Shown here piece by piece: positions 50,728 through 61,557 of a DNA stretch of 64,000 nucleotides. The number at the start of each line of letters is the position of its first letter. The first letter of the stretch is position 1. Below the pieces are notes generated by a model, which was not told the origin of the DNA, ran no database searches, and saw nothing but the letters and a program-made list of their open reading frames with translations. Where the stretch lies: the NCBI RefSeq assembly GCF_016758175.1, contig NZ_QYAB01000001.1, positions 1,261,162 through 1,325,161 of the forward strand, given 5' to 3'. A program made the position numbers and the translations under genes. The DNA is from Leucobacter zeae (GTDB lineage: Bacteria; Actinomycetota; Actinomycetes; Actinomycetales; Microbacteriaceae).

Positions 50728-51996
50728 ATGCCACTCGATCTCGCAGCCGAGCTCGCGGCGCCGCACGGGCCGCAGAAAGACGGGGAGCCCGGACCCTGGG
50801 CGGACCCCGCCGCGTACTGGACCCGGATGAGCGAGGCGACGCACGATCGCTCCGCGCCCGTCGTCGCGCTCGGCGTCGAGGCGCTCGCCTGGAACGCGCA
50901 CGATCTGCTGCGGCGCGCGGGCGGCCTGCCCATCCGCGTCGCGAGCAAGTCGATCCGTGTGCGCGGCGTGCTCGACGCCGTGCTCGCGCTCCCGGGATAC
51001 CGCGGCGTGCTCGCCTACACGCTCGCCGAAGCGGTGTGGCTCAGCGAGACGATCGACGACGTCGTGGTCGCGTATCCGAGCGCCGACAGCGCCGCGATCG
51101 CCGCGCTCGCCGCCGATCCCCGTGCGGCCGACCGCGTCGCGATCATGGTCGACTCGGAGGATCAGCTCGACCTGGTGGACGCGGTGGTGCCGCCCGCCGC
51201 TCGCCCCGCGATCCGGGTCTGCCTCGACTTCGACGCGTCGTGGAGCGCTCCCGCGCTCGGGCACGTGGGCGTGCTCAGGTCTCCGGTGAGCACACCGGAG
51301 GGCCTGCGCCGACTGGCCGAGCGCGTGCTCGCGCGCCCCGGCTTCCGCCTCGTCGGAGTCATGTCGTACGAGGCGCAGATCGCCGGGGTCGGCGACGCGC
51401 CGCGGGGGCGTCCCGCCGCAGGCGCGCTCATGCGCGTCGTGCAGCGTGCGAGCGGAGCCGAACTGCTGGAGCGCCGCGGTCGCGCGATCGCCGCGGTGCG
51501 CGCGATCGCCGACCTGGAGTTCGTCAACGGCGGAGGCACGGGATCGATCGAGCGCAGTGCCGCGGACGGATCGCTCACCGAGATCGCCGCGGGGAGCGGC
51601 CTGTTCGGCCCGCACCTCTTCGACCACTACCGGTCCTTCACCCCGGCGCCTGCGGTCGCGTTCGCGCTCGACGTCGTGCGGCGCCCGAACGGCGACACCG
51701 CGACGCTGCTCGGGGGAGGCTGGATCGCCTCGGGCCCGCCCGCTGCCGACCGGTTGCCTCGGGTGGTGTGGCCCGAGGGGCTGCGCTTCGCGTCGCGCGA
51801 GGCCGCGGGGGAGGTGCAGACACCCGTCATCGGAGAGTCCGCGCGCGGCCTGCGCGTGGGCGACCGCGTGTGGCTGCGCCACACGAAGTCGGGCGAGCCG
51901 ATGGAGCACGCGATCGAAACGGTCGCCGTGCGGGCGAACACGGGCGAGGCGGATCCGATGCCGACGTACCGCGGAGAAGGGAAGTGCTTCCTATGA
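50728..51996 (+). CDS. alanine racemase N-domain / D-amino-acid deaminase-aldolase-like PLP enzyme
   Basis: The 422-residue protein has the fold-type III PLP barrel. The cofactor Lys is probably in IRVASKSIRVRG near residue 73, VMSYEAQIAG is in the middle, and the family's GGGTGS phosphate loop (FVNGGGTGSIE) is near residue 270. A C-terminal beta domain follows. Relatives include D-threonine aldolase and D-serine dehydratase; the usual HxC zinc pair is not obvious here. The stop overlaps the next gene in ATGA, so it is coupled to the aldonolactone oxidase. Exact reaction unknown. Confidence 0.78.
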   Translation: MPLDLAAELAAPHGPQKDGEPGPWADPAAYWTRMSEATHDRSAPVVALGVEALAWNAHDLLRRAGGLPIRVASKSIRVRGVLDAVLALPGYRGVLAYTLAEAVWLSETIDDVVVAYPSADSAAIAALAADPRAADRVAIMVDSEDQLDLVDAVVPPAARPAIRVCLDFDASWSAPALGHVGVLRSPVSTPEGLRRLAERVLARPGFRLVGVMSYEAQIAGVGDAPRGRPAAGALMRVVQRASGAELLERRGRAIAAVRAIADLEFVNGGGTGSIERSAADGSLTEIAAGSGLFGPHLFDHYRSFTPAPAVAFALDVVRRPNGDTATLLGGGWIASGPPAADRLPRVVWPEGLRFASREAAGEVQTPVIGESARGLRVGDRVWLRHTKSGEPMEHAIETVAVRANTGEADPMPTYRGEGKCFL

Positions 51997-53297
51997 CCGT
52001 GCGCTGGAGCAACTGGGCCGGAACGGAGCATTCGAGCCCCGAGATCGCGATCGCCCCGCGGAATCCCGACCAGGTGCGCCTCGCCGTGCACCGCGCCCTC
52101 GAGACGGGGCGCACCGTGAAGCCGATCGGCGCTTCGCACAGCTTCACGGCGATCGGCGCGACGGACGGGATCCGGATCGACATGAGCCGGATGCGCGGCC
52201 TGGTGTCGGCCGATCGGACGCGCGGACGGGTCACCCTCTGGGGCGGCACCCACCTCTGGGAGCTGCCGCCGATCCTGGAGCCGCTCGGGCTCGCGCTGCC
52301 GAACATGGGCGACATCGACCGGCAGACGGTCACGGGGGCGACGCAGACCGGCACCCACGGCACCGGCCTGGCGCTCGGCGGGCTGGCGACGGGCGTGGTG
52401 GGCGCCGAGATCGTGACCGGGGCGGGCGAGCTGCTGCGCGTCGACGAGGAGCACCACCCCGAGCTGCTGCCGGCCGTGGCCCTGGGGCTCGGCGCGCTGG
52501 GCGTGGTCGTGACGGTGACGCTGCAGTGCGTGCCCCGGTATCTGCTGCAGGCCGAGGAGGCCCCGGCCCGGGTCGACGAGGTGCTCGACGGCTTCGCCGA
52601 CCGCAGTCGCGCTGCCGATCACTTCGAGTTCTACTGGTTCCCGCACACGACGGGCGCTCGGACCAAGACGAACACCCGCCTCCCGCTGGAGCACGGCGCC
52701 GAGCCCCTGTCGCGCGTCGCGCGCTTCGTCGACGAGGAGCTCGCGAACAACGTCGCCTTCGGCGCGTGCACCGCGATCGGCAGCGCCCTCCCCGCGGCGA
52801 CGCCGGGCATCAACCGTTTCATCGAGACGCTCTCGAGCCGGCGGAGGTACATCGACGAATCGCATCGCGTCTACGTCACCCACCGCAGGGTGCGGTTCCG
52901 GGAGATGGAGTACAGCGTGCCGCTCGAGGCGGTGCCCGACGCGATCCGCGAGCTCCGCACGATGATCGAGCGCCGCGGCCACCGCGTCTCGTTCCCGATC
53001 GAGGTGCGCTCGGCGGCCGCGGACCCGCTGCTCCTCTCGACGGCGCACGGCCGAGCGTCGGGCTACATCGCGGTGCACCGCTATCGGCGCGACCGGGACC
53101 GCGAGTACTTCCGCGATGCCGAGGCGATCCTGGCAGCCCACGACGGCCGCCCCCACTGGGGCAAGATGCACACGCAGGACGCGGAGTCGCTCCGGGGCCG
53201 GTACCCGGAGTTCGACCGCTTCCTCGGGGTGCGCGATCGGCTCGATCCCGATCGCGTCTTCGCGAACCCGTACCTGACCCGCGTGCTGGGGGAGTGA
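51993..53297 (+). CDS. D-arabinono-1,4-lactone oxidase-family FAD protein
   Basis: The 434-residue flavoprotein belongs to the aldonolactone/alditol oxidase group. The FAD domain has IGASHSFTAIG, whose His is the covalent attachment position in the family, and GATQTGTHGTG. The C-terminal ALO domain ends with HWGKMHT, the HWxK motif that contacts substrate and flavin. It oxidises a sugar lactone or polyol with O2 or another acceptor; the substrate is not determinable. ATG 51993 overlaps the upstream stop. This racemase-like plus oxidase pair is common in actinobacteria. Confidence 0.88.
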   Translation: MTVRWSNWAGTEHSSPEIAIAPRNPDQVRLAVHRALETGRTVKPIGASHSFTAIGATDGIRIDMSRMRGLVSADRTRGRVTLWGGTHLWELPPILEPLGLALPNMGDIDRQTVTGATQTGTHGTGLALGGLATGVVGAEIVTGAGELLRVDEEHHPELLPAVALGLGALGVVVTVTLQCVPRYLLQAEEAPARVDEVLDGFADRSRAADHFEFYWFPHTTGARTKTNTRLPLEHGAEPLSRVARFVDEELANNVAFGACTAIGSALPAATPGINRFIETLSSRRRYIDESHRVYVTHRRVRFREMEYSVPLEAVPDAIRELRTMIERRGHRVSFPIEVRSAAADPLLLSTAHGRASGYIAVHRYRRDRDREYFRDAEAILAAHDGRPHWGKMHTQDAESLRGRYPEFDRFLGVRDRLDPDRVFANPYLTRVLGE

Positions 53298-53350
53298 GAG
53301 CGCTCGGGCGAGCGGACCCGCTCGTCCAGCGCGCTCCGGGGGAAGCTCGA

Positions 53351-53356
53351 TAAGAT
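53351..53356 (+). promoter_or_regulatory. -10 of leaderless lemA
   Basis: TAAGAT lies 6 nt before ATG 53363 with no ribosome site. Confidence 0.6.
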
Positions 53357-53362
53357 GCAGGC

Positions 53363-53932
53363 ATGTCTGCTGGAATCATTGCCGCTCTGGTCGCGGTCGG
53401 CGTCGTCGTCCTCCTGATCGGCTACGTCTGGATCACGTACAACTCCCTCGTGACGCTCAAGGTGCGCGTCGACGAGGCCTGGAGCGACATCACCGTGCAG
53501 CTCAAACGCCGCGCCGATCTCATCCCGTCGCTCGTCGAGTCCGTGAAGGGCTACGCCGCGCACGAGAAGGGCGTCTTCGACTCCGTCACGCAGGCGCGCG
53601 CCGAGACGATCTCGGCGCAGGGACCGGCAGAGGCGTCGGTCGCCGAGGGGCACATGCAGCAGGCGCTCAAGAGCATCTTCGCGGTGGCGGAGGCCTACCC
53701 GCAGCTGCAGGCGAGCCAGAACTTCCTCCAGCTGCAGAGCGAGCTCGTCGACACCGAGAACAAGATCCAGGCATCGCGTCGCTTCTACAACGGCGGCGTC
53801 CGCGAGTACAACACCAAGATCCAGCTGTTCCCGAACACGCTCTTCGCCCGCGGCATGGGCTTCACCGAGCGCGAGTTCTTCGAGGTCGAGGACGTCGCGG
53901 CGATCTCGGAGCCCCCGCGCATCCAGTTCTAG
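53363..53932 (+). CDS. lemA: LemA family protein
   Basis: The 189-residue protein has an N-terminal membrane helix (residues 4-24) and a helical bundle domain with YNSLVTLKVRVDEAWSDI, VQLKRRADLIPSLVESVKGY and RRFYNGGVREYNT, the LemA hallmarks. Its biochemical role is not established. It is followed by an M48 protease after 39 bp, the usual lemA-htpX pair associated with membrane protein quality control. Confidence 0.95.
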   Translation: MSAGIIAALVAVGVVVLLIGYVWITYNSLVTLKVRVDEAWSDITVQLKRRADLIPSLVESVKGYAAHEKGVFDSVTQARAETISAQGPAEASVAEGHMQQALKSIFAVAEAYPQLQASQNFLQLQSELVDTENKIQASRRFYNGGVREYNTKIQLFPNTLFARGMGFTEREFFEVEDVAAISEPPRIQF

Positions 53933-53971
53933 CCCTCCGGCCCGACGGGCCGCCTCCAGCACAGGAGCTCC

Positions 53972-54844
53972 GTGTACAGAGCGATTCGCCGCAACAAGGT
54001 CAACAGCGTCCTCATCATCCTGCTGTTCATCGCCATCGTCGGCGGCCTCGGCTGGCTCGCGGCGGCCATCTACCGGTCGCCGGGGATCGTCATCGCGGTC
54101 CTGGTCTTCTCGACCGGGTACGCGCTCTTCCAGTACTTCATGGCGGGGCGCCAGGCCATCTCGATGAGCGGCGCGCAGCGCATCACCGAGGCCGACCACC
54201 CGCGCCTCTACCGGGTGGTCGAGAATCTCGCGATCACCACGGGCACTCCGATGCCCGAGGTCTACCTCGTGCACGATCCGGCCCCCAACGCGTTCGCCAC
54301 GGGCCGCGATCCCGAGCACGCGATGGTCGCCGCGACGACCGGCCTGCTCGACATCATGACCGACCCGGAGCTCGAGGGAGTGATGGCGCACGAGCTCGGC
54401 CACGTGCGCAACTACGACATCCGCGTCTCGATGATCGTGTACGGCCTCGTGGTCGCGGTCGGGATGGTCTCCGACATGCTCGTGCGCATGGCGTTCTTCG
54501 GGAGGAACAACAACAACGGCAACCCGGTCGTGCTCGTGTTCGGGCTCGTAGCCATGCTCGTCGCGCCCCTCGTCGCGTCACTCGTGCAGCTCGCGGTCTC
54601 GCGCCAGCGGGAGTACCTCGCCGATGCGACCGGCGCGCTCACCACGCGCCACCCCGAAGCGCTCGCGAGCGCGCTGCACAAGCTCTCGGAGTACGGTCGC
54701 CCGCTGCAGAAGCAGCAGTCGAGCATGGCGCATCTCTGGATCGCCGATCCGCTGAAGCCCGGCGTGGTGCAGCGCCTCTTCGCGACGCATCCGCCGATTC
54801 CGGATCGCATCCGCCGCCTGCTCGACATGGGGGACAAGTTCTAG
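53972..54844 (+). CDS. htpX: M48-family membrane protease HtpX-like
   Basis: The 290-residue zinc metalloprotease has two N-terminal membrane helices (about 13-32 and 37-56), the HELGH zinc motif near residue 140, two further helices and the third ligand Glu in QREYLADATGA. It degrades damaged membrane proteins in the cytoplasmic membrane. GTG 53972 follows AGGAG. It is probably co-transcribed with lemA. Confidence 0.95.
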   Translation: MYRAIRRNKVNSVLIILLFIAIVGGLGWLAAAIYRSPGIVIAVLVFSTGYALFQYFMAGRQAISMSGAQRITEADHPRLYRVVENLAITTGTPMPEVYLVHDPAPNAFATGRDPEHAMVAATTGLLDIMTDPELEGVMAHELGHVRNYDIRVSMIVYGLVVAVGMVSDMLVRMAFFGRNNNNGNPVVLVFGLVAMLVAPLVASLVQLAVSRQREYLADATGALTTRHPEALASALHKLSEYGRPLQKQQSSMAHLWIADPLKPGVVQRLFATHPPIPDRIRRLLDMGDKF

Positions 54845-54936
54845 CGCTTCGACGACGGCACGGGGCCGCGCGGGAATCCGGCCGCGGCCGCGAGCGTTAG
54901 AGTGGGTGTCACCGAGCAGAGGAGGTCGCCCGCACC

Positions 54937-56409
54937 GTGTCGAACATGTTCCGATCGCTCTCCGTGCGCGACTACCGCATCTGGTTCGGCGGTGCGTTCG
55001 TCTCGAACATCGGCGCGTGGATGCAGGCCACGACCCAGAACTGGGTCGTGCTCACCGAGCTCACGGACACGAACGCGGCGGCGGTCGGCATCACCATGGC
55101 GCTCCAGTTCGGGCCGCAGCTGCTGCTCACGCCGTTCAGCGGCGCGGTGGCCGACCGCTTCGACCGGCGCCGGGTGCTGCTCGTCACGCAGTCGCTGCTC
55201 ATGCTCCTCGCAGCCGCGCTCGGGATCCTGCTGCTCTCGGGCGGCGCCCAGATCCTGCACCTGTACGCGTTCGCGCTCGCGCTCGGGGTCGTGAACGCCT
55301 TCGACACCACCTCCCGGCAGACGTTCGTGTCCGACCTCGTCGGGCCCGACCAGCTCTCGAACGCTGTGGCGCTCAACTCCGCGTCATTCAACTCCGCCCG
55401 CCTCATCGGCCCGGCCGTTGCCGGTGTGCTCATCGCGGTCGTCGGGTCGGGGTGGGTGTTCCTCATCAACGCGGGGTCGTTCGTGGCCGTGCTCGGCGCG
55501 CTGCTGCTCATCCGCACGCGCAGGCAGCCGCCTCCGGTCGCCGAGCGCCGCGAGTCGCAGCTCCGCCAGCTCTCCGCGGGGTTCCGCTACGTGCGCGAGC
55601 GCCACGACCTGGTGGTCATCTTCCTGATGGTGTTCGTCATCGGCGCGTTCAGCATGAACTTCCCGGTGATCTCGTCCACGATGGCGGTCGAGTTCCGACG
55701 GGGCGCCGGCGACTACGGCCTCCTCTCGTCGATCCTCGCGATCGGTTCCCTCGCGGGCGCGCTGCTCGCGGCCAGGCGTCCGTCGGCGCGCATGCGGGTC
55801 GTGATCCTGGCCGTCGGCGGGGTGGGCGTCGTCAGCCTCGTCGCGGCGGTGATGCCGTCCTTCTGGACGTTCGCCGCCACCCTCGTGTTCTTCGGCTTCG
55901 CGATCTCGACGATGCTCACGACCGCCAACGGCTTCGTGCAGACGACGACCGACCCCGCCGTGCGCGGTCGCGTGCTCGCGCTCTACATGGCCATCCTCAT
56001 GGGAGGCACCCCCATCGGCGCCCCGCTCGTCGGCGCCGCGGCCGACGCGCTCGGGCCCCGATCCACGCTCGTCATCAGCGCGGTCGCGGGGTTCGCCGCA
56101 TTCGGGATCGGACTCGCCTGGCTCTTCGGGGAGCGACGGCTGCGGTTCCATCGCGTGCGCGGATCCGGCTGGCGGGTCACGCATGCCGGCCGCCCCGGCC
56201 TCGACGACGATCCCGACGCGCAGGTCGAGACCCTCACGGCGCCGCTCTCGGTGCTGCGCCGGGAGGAGGCCGCCTCGGTCGGGTCGGGGGAGTCGGTGCC
56301 GCTCGACGGATCGACCGGCGCCATCTCGCTCGACGAGCTGCGGGAGGGCCACGGCGGGAAGCCCGCGGATCCTGCGGCGCCAGGGGGCCGCGACGGGAAT
56401 CGGGAGTAG
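54937..56409 (+). CDS. MFS transporter (DHA3/EntS-like)
   Basis: The 490-residue protein has 12 membrane helices, the inter-helix motif GAVADRFDRRRVL between helices 2 and 3, and the opening FRSLSVRDYRIWFGGAFVSNIGAW (in part here as RDYRIWFGGAFVSN) typical of the MFS_3 exporters. A cytoplasmic tail of about 80 residues follows. The substrate, drug or siderophore export, is unknown. GTG 54937 has GAGGAGG upstream. Confidence 0.9.
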   Translation: MSNMFRSLSVRDYRIWFGGAFVSNIGAWMQATTQNWVVLTELTDTNAAAVGITMALQFGPQLLLTPFSGAVADRFDRRRVLLVTQSLLMLLAAALGILLLSGGAQILHLYAFALALGVVNAFDTTSRQTFVSDLVGPDQLSNAVALNSASFNSARLIGPAVAGVLIAVVGSGWVFLINAGSFVAVLGALLLIRTRRQPPPVAERRESQLRQLSAGFRYVRERHDLVVIFLMVFVIGAFSMNFPVISSTMAVEFRRGAGDYGLLSSILAIGSLAGALLAARRPSARMRVVILAVGGVGVVSLVAAVMPSFWTFAATLVFFGFAISTMLTTANGFVQTTTDPAVRGRVLALYMAILMGGTPIGAPLVGAAADALGPRSTLVISAVAGFAAFGIGLAWLFGERRLRFHRVRGSGWRVTHAGRPGLDDDPDAQVETLTAPLSVLRREEAASVGSGESVPLDGSTGAISLDELREGHGGKPADPAAPGGRDGNRE

Positions 56410-56468
56410 GCTGGAGAGGTTCATGCGGCGCCCGCCGCGATCCTCGATTCTTTGGAGCACAGATACCG

Positions 56469-57944
<1,476 letters not shown>

Positions 57945-57968
57945 CCTCCCCGGCCGCGGAGGCCGGAA

Positions 57969-58018
57969 GAACGTCGCAGGCCCCCGCTCCCGGAAGGGAA
58001 CGGGGGCCTGCGACGTTC
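57969..58018. terminator. bidirectional terminator between aspA and FAH gene
   Basis: An 18-bp perfect stem (57969-57986 with 58001-58018) continues past one mismatch into 4 more pairs and a GGAA loop. It serves two convergent genes. Confidence 0.8.
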
Positions 58019-58043
58019 TCGGGCGAGCGGCCGGCCCGGTCGG

Positions 58044-58910
58044 CTACGCCTCGACGCAGTGCGAGGTGAGCGCCCCGATGCCCTCGATGGTCACGGTGAC
58101 CTCGGTGCCCGGGCGCAGGTAGAGCGGGGGCTTGCGAGAGCGGCCCGCGCCGCCGGGGGAGCCCGTCGAGATGACGGTTCCCGGCAGCAGCGTGAGTTCC
58201 TGCGAGAGCGAGGCGATGAGCTGCGCGACCGTCCGGATCATGAAGCCCGTCGTCGAGTCCTGCACGCGGAGGCCGTCGACATCGGTCGTGATCGCGAGCG
58301 CCTGCGGGTCGGGGATCTCGTCGCTGGTCGTGACCACCGGCCCGATGGGCGTGAACCCGTCGAAGGACTTGCAGCGGGACCACTGCGGCTCGCGGAACTG
58401 GATGTCGCGCGCGGTGATGTCGTTGATCGCCGTGTAGCCGAAGACGTAGTCGAGCGCCTCGTCGACCGAGACGTTCTTCGCGGCCCGCCCGATGACGATG
58501 CCGAGCTCGCCCTCGTAGTCGACCTCCTCGCTGACCTCGGCCGACAGCGGGACCTCGCCCTGGTGCGCGCCGAGGGAGTTCGGGAAGAGGGAGAACAGCA
58601 CGGGGCCGGAATCGTTGTCGAGGCTCAGCTCGCTCGCGTGCTCGTCGTAGTTCAGCCCGACCGCGAGCACGATCGGGGGAGCCAGGACGGCGGGCGCGAA
58701 CTCGGCGCCGGAGAGCGGCGCGAGCTCGGCGTCGGCGATGGCCTCCGCCGCGTCGCGGACCCGCGCGGCGGCCTCCGGGCCGGCCTCGATGAGCTGCTGC
58801 AGCGTCGGGAACGGCTCGCCGAGGTCTGCGACGGGCACGTAGCCCTCCCCGCGAACGACGACGAGGGCGGGCTCCTGCCCGGGGGCGATGATCAGATGTG
58901 CGAGTCTCAC
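58044..58910 (-). CDS. fumarylacetoacetate hydrolase-family protein
   Basis: The 288-residue protein has the C-terminal FAH fold: VGLNYDEHASE, metal ligands in VDYEGELGIVIG (Glu pair) and GYTAINDITARDIQ (Asp), and KSFDGFTPIGP. Members hydrolyse or decarboxylate beta-diketo acids and oxaloacetate-type substrates; the specific one is unknown. GTG 58910 gives the usual RLAHLI start, and TACGCT lies 6 nt upstream, so it is leaderless. Confidence 0.88.
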   Translation of the reverse strand: MRLAHLIIAPGQEPALVVVRGEGYVPVADLGEPFPTLQQLIEAGPEAAARVRDAAEAIADAELAPLSGAEFAPAVLAPPIVLAVGLNYDEHASELSLDNDSGPVLFSLFPNSLGAHQGEVPLSAEVSEEVDYEGELGIVIGRAAKNVSVDEALDYVFGYTAINDITARDIQFREPQWSRCKSFDGFTPIGPVVTTSDEIPDPQALAITTDVDGLRVQDSTTGFMIRTVAQLIASLSQELTLLPGTVISTGSPGGAGRSRKPPLYLRPGTEVTVTIEGIGALTSHCVEA

Positions 58911-58916
58911 GCCCCC

Positions 58917-58922
58917 AGCGTA
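58917..58922 (-). promoter_or_regulatory. -10 of leaderless FAH-family gene
   Basis: TACGCT on the minus strand lies 6 nt before GTG 58910. Confidence 0.55.
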
Positions 58923-59053
58923 TCCGACAGTTCGGGCGGGCCCCGCATCGGAGCCCACCACGATTCGGCGGCGGCACTGGCGGGTCCGGCCAAACCCGAA
59001 CCGTACATGTTCCCGCTGAGCGAACTCGGAGGCGCACGGGCGCCGTCATCCGC

Positions 59054-59059
59054 GAGAAT
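59054..59059 (+). promoter_or_regulatory. -10 of leaderless FKBP gene
   Basis: GAGAAT lies 6 nt before ATG 59066 with no ribosome site. Confidence 0.4.
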
Positions 59060-59065
59060 GCTGTC

Positions 59066-59437
59066 ATGAGCGAAACAGCGAACACGAAGCCCGAGATCGA
59101 CGCACCCGAGGGCCCGGCGCCCGAGGAGCTGCAGATCGTCGACCTCATCGAGGGGTCAGGCGACGAGGCGACCGCCGGCTCGACCGTCGACGTGCACTAC
59201 CTCGGCGTCGAGTACGACTCGGGCGAGGAGTTCGATTCGTCGTGGAGCCGCGGCGAGTCCATCAACTTCCCGCTGCGCGCGCTGATTCAGGGCTGGCAGG
59301 TCGGCATCCCCGGCATGAAGGTCGGCGGCCGCCGCAAGCTCGTCGTGCCCCCGGCGCAGGCCTACGGCACCTCCGGCGGGCACCCGCTGTCGGGCAAGAC
59401 CCTCATCTTCGTCATCGACCTGCTCGGCGTCAGCTGA
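59066..59437 (+). CDS. FKBP-type peptidyl-prolyl isomerase
   Basis: The 123-residue cytoplasmic protein is a single FKBP domain. A 20-residue acidic N-terminus leads into VDVHYLGVEYDSGEEFDSSW, then ALIQGWQVGIPGMKVGGRRK and PPAQAYGTSG, which hold the active-site aromatic residues. It catalyses cis-trans proline isomerisation. A 44-bp perfect palindrome follows. Confidence 0.95.
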   Translation: MSETANTKPEIDAPEGPAPEELQIVDLIEGSGDEATAGSTVDVHYLGVEYDSGEEFDSSWSRGESINFPLRALIQGWQVGIPGMKVGGRRKLVVPPAQAYGTSGGHPLSGKTLIFVIDLLGVS

Positions 59438-59450
59438 CCCGACCCGTGTC

Positions 59451-59494
59451 CGAGGGGGCTCCGGCCGATGCGCGCATCGGCCGGAGCCCCCTCG
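59451..59494. terminator. 44-bp perfect palindrome after FKBP gene
   Basis: Two 22-bp arms meet without spacer (59451-59472 / 59473-59494), 13 bp after the stop. It resembles the element after rtcB in form but not in sequence. Confidence 0.75.
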
Positions 59495-59577
59495 CATTCC
59501 GGCCCCGCCCGGCGCGCTCCGGCTGGTAGCGTATCCGTGTTCAGGAAACGCACAGTTCTGAGGGAACGGAGACGCCG

Positions 59578-61035
59578 GTGGCAGAGGCACGGCAGGAGGC
59601 GCCCGGTCGGGCTCCGGAGCAGCGGGTCGGCGGGGTCGACCGCTTCTTCAAGATCACGGAGCGCGGCTCCGACTTCGCGACGGAGATCCGGGGAGGCCTC
59701 GTCACGTTCGTGACGATGGCCTACATCGTCATCCTCAACCCGATCATCCTGACGAGCAGCGCCGACATCGCCGGCACCACCCTCGACTTCCAGGCGGTCA
59801 GCGCGGTCACGGCGCTCACCGCGGGCGTGATGACGATCCTCTTCGGCCTGATCTCGCGGCTGCCGTTCGGTTTCGCCGCGGGCCTCGGCATCAACGCGTT
59901 CCTCGCGTTCTCGGTCGTCGGTCAGGTCACCTGGCCCGAGGCGATGGCCATCGTCGTCATCAACGGCGTGCTCATCGTGCTGCTCGCCGCGACCGGCTTG
60001 CGCCGCATGATCTTCGACGCCGTGCCCGTCGAGCTGAAGCTCGCCATCACGGTCGGCATCGGCCTCTTCATCGCCTTCATCGGATTCGTGAACGCCGGCT
60101 TCGTCACCTCCACCGGCAGCCCCTCTCCTCCCGTGGGCCTGGGGGTCGGCGGTTCCATCTTCACGATCCCGACCCTCGTGTTCGTGATCACGCTCGTGCT
60201 CACCGCCGTGCTGATGGCCGCCCAGGTGAAGGGCGGGCTGCTCATCGGCCTCGTCTCGGGCACCGTGATCTCGGTGATCATCGAGTCGATTTGGCACCTC
60301 GGGGCGGCCGTCGACACCCCAGGCGGCTGGGGGCTCACGGTTCCCGCACTCGGATCGGCGCCGTTCAGCCTGCCCGATTTCAGTCTCGTGGGTGCGATCA
60401 GCTTCGACCTCGGTCGCGTGGGCATCGTCACCGTCATCATGCTGGTCTTCACGCTGCTCTTCACGAACTTCTTCGACGCGATGGGCACGATGACCGGTCT
60501 GTCGCGCGAGGCCGGCCTCGCGGACGAGCAGGGCAACTTCCCCAACCTGAAGTCGGCGCTCGTCGTCGAGGGCTTCGGCGCGATCGCAGGCGGCTTCACC
60601 TCGTCGTCGTCGAACACCGTGTTCATCGAGTCCGGCGCGGGCATCGGCGAGGGGGCGCGCACGGGCTTCGCGAACCTCATCACCGGCGGCATGTTCCTGC
60701 TCGCCATGTTCTTCACCCCGCTCACGCAGATCGTGCCGACGGAGGTCGCCGCGGCGGCGCTCGTGCTCGTCGGAGCGCTCATGATGGCGCAGATCAAGCA
60801 CATCGACCTCGGCGACTTCCGCGTGCTGCTGCCGGTGTTCCTCACGGTCGCGGTCATGCCGATGACCTATTCGATCGCCAATGGCATCGGCGCCGGATTC
60901 GTGGCCTGGGTGCTCGTCCACGCGCTCAGCGGGCGCGCGAGCCGTATCCACTGGCTGCTCTGGATCGTCGCGGGCGGGTTCGTGCTGTACTTCGCCCGCG
61001 GTCCGATCGAGGCGATGCTGGGCGTCGCGGGCTGA
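59578..61035 (+). CDS. NCS2-family purine permease (AzgA-like)
   Basis: The 485-residue protein has about 13-14 membrane helices and AzgA-type wording: TEIRGGLVTFVTMAYIVILN at the start, GLGINAFLAFSVV in helix 3, DAMGTMTGLSREAGL and the SSSSNTVFIESGAGIGEGARTG (in part SSNTVFIESGAG) substrate region. Such proteins import adenine, guanine or hypoxanthine with protons. GTG 59578 follows GGAACGGAG. Confidence 0.92.
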   Translation: MAEARQEAPGRAPEQRVGGVDRFFKITERGSDFATEIRGGLVTFVTMAYIVILNPIILTSSADIAGTTLDFQAVSAVTALTAGVMTILFGLISRLPFGFAAGLGINAFLAFSVVGQVTWPEAMAIVVINGVLIVLLAATGLRRMIFDAVPVELKLAITVGIGLFIAFIGFVNAGFVTSTGSPSPPVGLGVGGSIFTIPTLVFVITLVLTAVLMAAQVKGGLLIGLVSGTVISVIIESIWHLGAAVDTPGGWGLTVPALGSAPFSLPDFSLVGAISFDLGRVGIVTVIMLVFTLLFTNFFDAMGTMTGLSREAGLADEQGNFPNLKSALVVEGFGAIAGGFTSSSSNTVFIESGAGIGEGARTGFANLITGGMFLLAMFFTPLTQIVPTEVAAAALVLVGALMMAQIKHIDLGDFRVLLPVFLTVAVMPMTYSIANGIGAGFVAWVLVHALSGRASRIHWLLWIVAGGFVLYFARGPIEAMLGVAG

Positions 61036-61071
61036 TCGCCCGCCGAGCTCCGCGCCGCCGATGCGCGGAGC

Positions 61072-61557
61072 TCAGCGCGGGTCGTGCCCGGCCCGGCCCC
61101 TGCGCTGGCCGAGCAGGTGCGCGAGGATCGGCTCGAGCACCGCGAGGCCGTCGCGCACGCCCCCCGGAGAGCCGGGGAGCGTCATGACGAACGCGTCGCC
61201 GGCGAATCCGGCGACGCCCCGGGTGAGGAGCGCGGTCGGGACCTGCTCCGACCCGCGTCGCCGCAGCTCCTCGATCAGCCCGGGCAGCGAGACGTCGAGC
61301 AGCGGCGCGACCTGCTCGGGAGTGGCGTCGTCCGGGGAGATCCCGGTCCCGCCCGTCGTGATCACCACGTCCGCCCCCGCCCCCAGCGCGGCGCGGACTG
61401 CGGCGCCGACGGCCGGGCCGTCGGGCACGATCCGCGGTGCGGCGGCCGCGAAGCCGCGAGCCGCGAGCCAGTCCCGGATCACGGGCCCGGTGCGGTCGGG
61501 AGCCTCCCCGGCGGCGGCGCTCGTCGATGCCACGACGACGACCGCCGATCCCGTCAC
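61072..61557 (-). CDS. mog: molybdopterin adenylyltransferase (Mog/MoaB-type)
   Basis: The 161-residue protein has the MoCF_biosynth fold with [11 protein letters not shown] near residue 67 and [12 protein letters not shown] near 130. It adenylates molybdopterin before metal insertion by MoeA. GTG 61557 overlaps the moaC stop in GTGA. It is the last gene of the moaD-moeA-moaC-mog operon. Confidence 0.9.
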   Translation of the reverse strand: MTGSAVVVVASTSAAAGEAPDRTGPVIRDWLAARGFAAAAPRIVPDGPAVGAAVRAALGAGADVVITTGGTGISPDDATPEQVAPLLDVSLPGLIEELRRRGSEQVPTALLTRGVAGFAGDAFVMTLPGSPGGVRDGLAVLEPILAHLLGQRRGRAGHDPR

